From: Selenomonadales bacterium
GTDB lineage: Bacteria; Bacillota; Negativicutes; Selenomonadales; Selenomonadaceae
Reading direction: 5' to 3'
NCBI GenBank assembly: GCA_900769615.1
Contig: CAAGHH010000023.1
Span: 62,001-126,000, forward strand
DNA length: 64,000 nt
The position numbers and the translations under genes are program-made. Below the pieces are notes generated by a model that was not told the origin of the DNA, searched no databases, and was given only the letters and a program-made list of their open reading frames with translations. Of this stretch, positions 62,948 to 64,000 are shown piece by piece (positions within the stretch are counted from its first letter, which is position 1; the number at the start of each line of letters is the position of its first letter).

Positions 62948-64000
62948 TTATTTTTTATGATGCTTGAGGAAGTTTTCAATCCGGTTAAGGGCCTCAGAAA
63001 TTTTGTCAATGGATGTGGCATAAGAACAGCGAACGTGTCCTTCACCGCATTTGCCAAAGGCACTGCCGGGGATGAGGGCGACATGTTCTGCTTTTAATAG
63101 TTCCTCGGCAAATTCTTCGGAGGTATAACCTGTAGAAGTAATATTGGGGAAGATATAAAAAGCCCCCTTAGGTTCAAAGCAATTAAGTCCAAGCTTGGTA
63201 AGACCATCGTAAATCAGATGACGGCGCCGATCATATTCAGCTACCATTTTTTTCATATATTTTTCGCCATGACGTAAGGCTTCGACAGCAGCAATTTGGG
63301 CAGTAATTGGAGCGCAGAGCATAGTATACTGATGGATTTTGGTCATAGCTGCAATGATAGCCCGGTTGCCAAGAGCATAACCAATGCGCCAGCCCGTCAT
63401 GGCGTAAGCTTTGGAAAAGCCATTTAAGAGAATAGTTCGTTCCTGCATGTGGGGAAGTGAAGCAAAGCAGACATGCGGTTCATCGCCATAGGTTAAATCA
63501 CCGTAGATTTCATCAGAAATGACGATGAGATCATGTTTTTCAGCAAAATCCGCAATGGCTAACAAATCTTTACGGGTCATGATAGCACCAGTTGGATTAT
63601 TAGGATAGCCAATGAGAAGTACCTTGGTACGATTAGTTACGTACTGTTCTAATTCGGCTGGAGTAATGCGAAATTCGTTTTCTATTTTAGCTGGAACTGC
63701 TATTGGTACACCGCCGGTTAAGGTAGTGCAGGCCTGATAAGAAACATAACAAGGTTCAGGAATAAGGACTTCATCGCCGGGAGCTAATATTGCCCGCATG
63801 GCAAGGTCAAGTGCTTCGCTTACACCGACTGTGACCAATACATCAGTGGCAGCATCATAACTGGTTTGATAGACATCCTGATAGTGCTGGGCAATTTCAT
63901 TGCGCAGTTCCGGAAGTCCGCGATTAGCAGTATATGAAGTATAGCCTTGTTCTAAGCCGTACACGCAGCTTTCACGAATAGACCAAGGCGTAACAAAATC
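62948..64000 (-). CDS. Class I/II PLP aminotransferase, 5' end outside window
   Basis: The reading frame stays open through the right edge (first visible codons read DFVTPWSIRESC), so the N-terminus lies outside; 350 codons are visible of about 385-395 expected. GYTSYTANRGLPELR, the PLP Asp in SDEIYGDLTY, the lysine in NGFSKAYAMTGWRIGY and GSAFGKCGEGHVRCSYA define a fold-type I aspartate/aromatic aminotransferase family member. Likely substrates are aspartate, aromatic or branched amino acids; the operon context is not visible. Confidence 0.93.
   Translation of the reverse strand, partial: DFVTPWSIRESCVYGLEQGYTSYTANRGLPELRNEIAQHYQDVYQTSYDAATDVLVTVGVSEALDLAMRAILAPGDEVLIPEPCYVSYQACTTLTGGVPIAVPAKIENEFRITPAELEQYVTNRTKVLLIGYPNNPTGAIMTRKDLLAIADFAEKHDLIVISDEIYGDLTYGDEPHVCFASLPHMQERTILLNGFSKAYAMTGWRIGYALGNRAIIAAMTKIHQYTMLCAPITAQIAAVEALRHGEKYMKKMVAEYDRRRHLIYDGLTKLGLNCFEPKGAFYIFPNITSTGYTSEEFAEELLKAEHVALIPGSAFGKCGEGHVRCSYATSIDKISEALNRIENFLKHHKK

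Noticed and set aside
1..64000. Mobile elements, prophage, CRISPR arrays, toxin-antitoxin or defence systems
   Set aside because: No transposase, integrase, phage structural gene, repeat-spacer array or defence-type domain was seen; nearly all coding space is accounted for by conserved chromosomal genes.

Overview
The window reads as ordinary chromosome of a low-GC, anaerobic, diderm Firmicute, most probably a Negativicute (Selenomonadales). A Megamonas-like genus is my guess and was not checked against any database. Firmicute traits are T-box leaders on glyQS and leuS, a cysS-mrnC-thyX-rlmB-yacP-sigH block, pdxST, a dnaG-rpoD pair and trmK. Diderm traits are an LptA/OstA-like exported protein and a chelatase with a signal peptide. 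Desulfoferrodoxin points to anaerobic life. I see no phage, transposase, CRISPR array, toxin-antitoxin pair or defence island.

Layout: 1-4764 is glycogen/starch metabolism (3' part of glgA, then a GH13-GH77 fusion). 4893-8720 is the phoH-ybeY-era-DUF502-recO operon. 8860-12461 holds desulfoferrodoxin and a T-box-controlled glyQS. 12472-14588 holds a LysR regulator divergent from a VOC protein, then an LptA-like protein. 14765-18963 holds dgt and dnaG-rpoD, followed by tRNA-Asn. 19170-24340 holds trmK, a Nif3-like gene, a YitT-like gene and a T-box-controlled leuS. 24505-31172 holds a degenerate HD-GYP protein, uvrB-uvrA and an mnmM-like methylase. On the minus strand 31191-33244 carries a VanW-domain gene and lgt.

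33245-36582 holds a promoter-leader-terminator region, a stand-alone divergent FtsZ, tcdA and a gpsA-like gene. 36781-41014 is a three-gene pectin-oligosaccharide operon: cytoplasmic GH28, a GPH symporter and GH105. 41215-48603 is a PIN/TRAM protein, ispD-ispF, then cysS to sigH. 48633-50022 is a cobalamin riboswitch controlling an exported CbiK chelatase. 50083-51573 is pdxST (minus). 51814-55637 holds an unknown coiled-coil protein and two ABC transporters. 55754-57781 is an ECF S component divergent from a PdxR/MocR regulator. 57863-64000 holds two PLP carbon-sulfur lyases, an AEC carrier, an aldose-epimerase-like protein, tRNA-Arg, a ComFB-like protein and the 3' part of an aminotransferase.

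I did not find a clearly undescribed multi-gene system. The best second looks are: (i) the FtsZ paralogue behind a promoter, possible leader peptide and intrinsic terminator; (ii) a perfect 13-bp dyad overlapping the presumed dnaG-rpoD promoter; (iii) an HD-GYP protein lacking the His of its HD pair; (iv) a glyS terminator encoded inside the end of the convergent lysR gene; (v) an 11-bp element shared by the pdxS and ECF-gene promoters. Start codons were adjusted where a ribosome-binding site decided between candidates.
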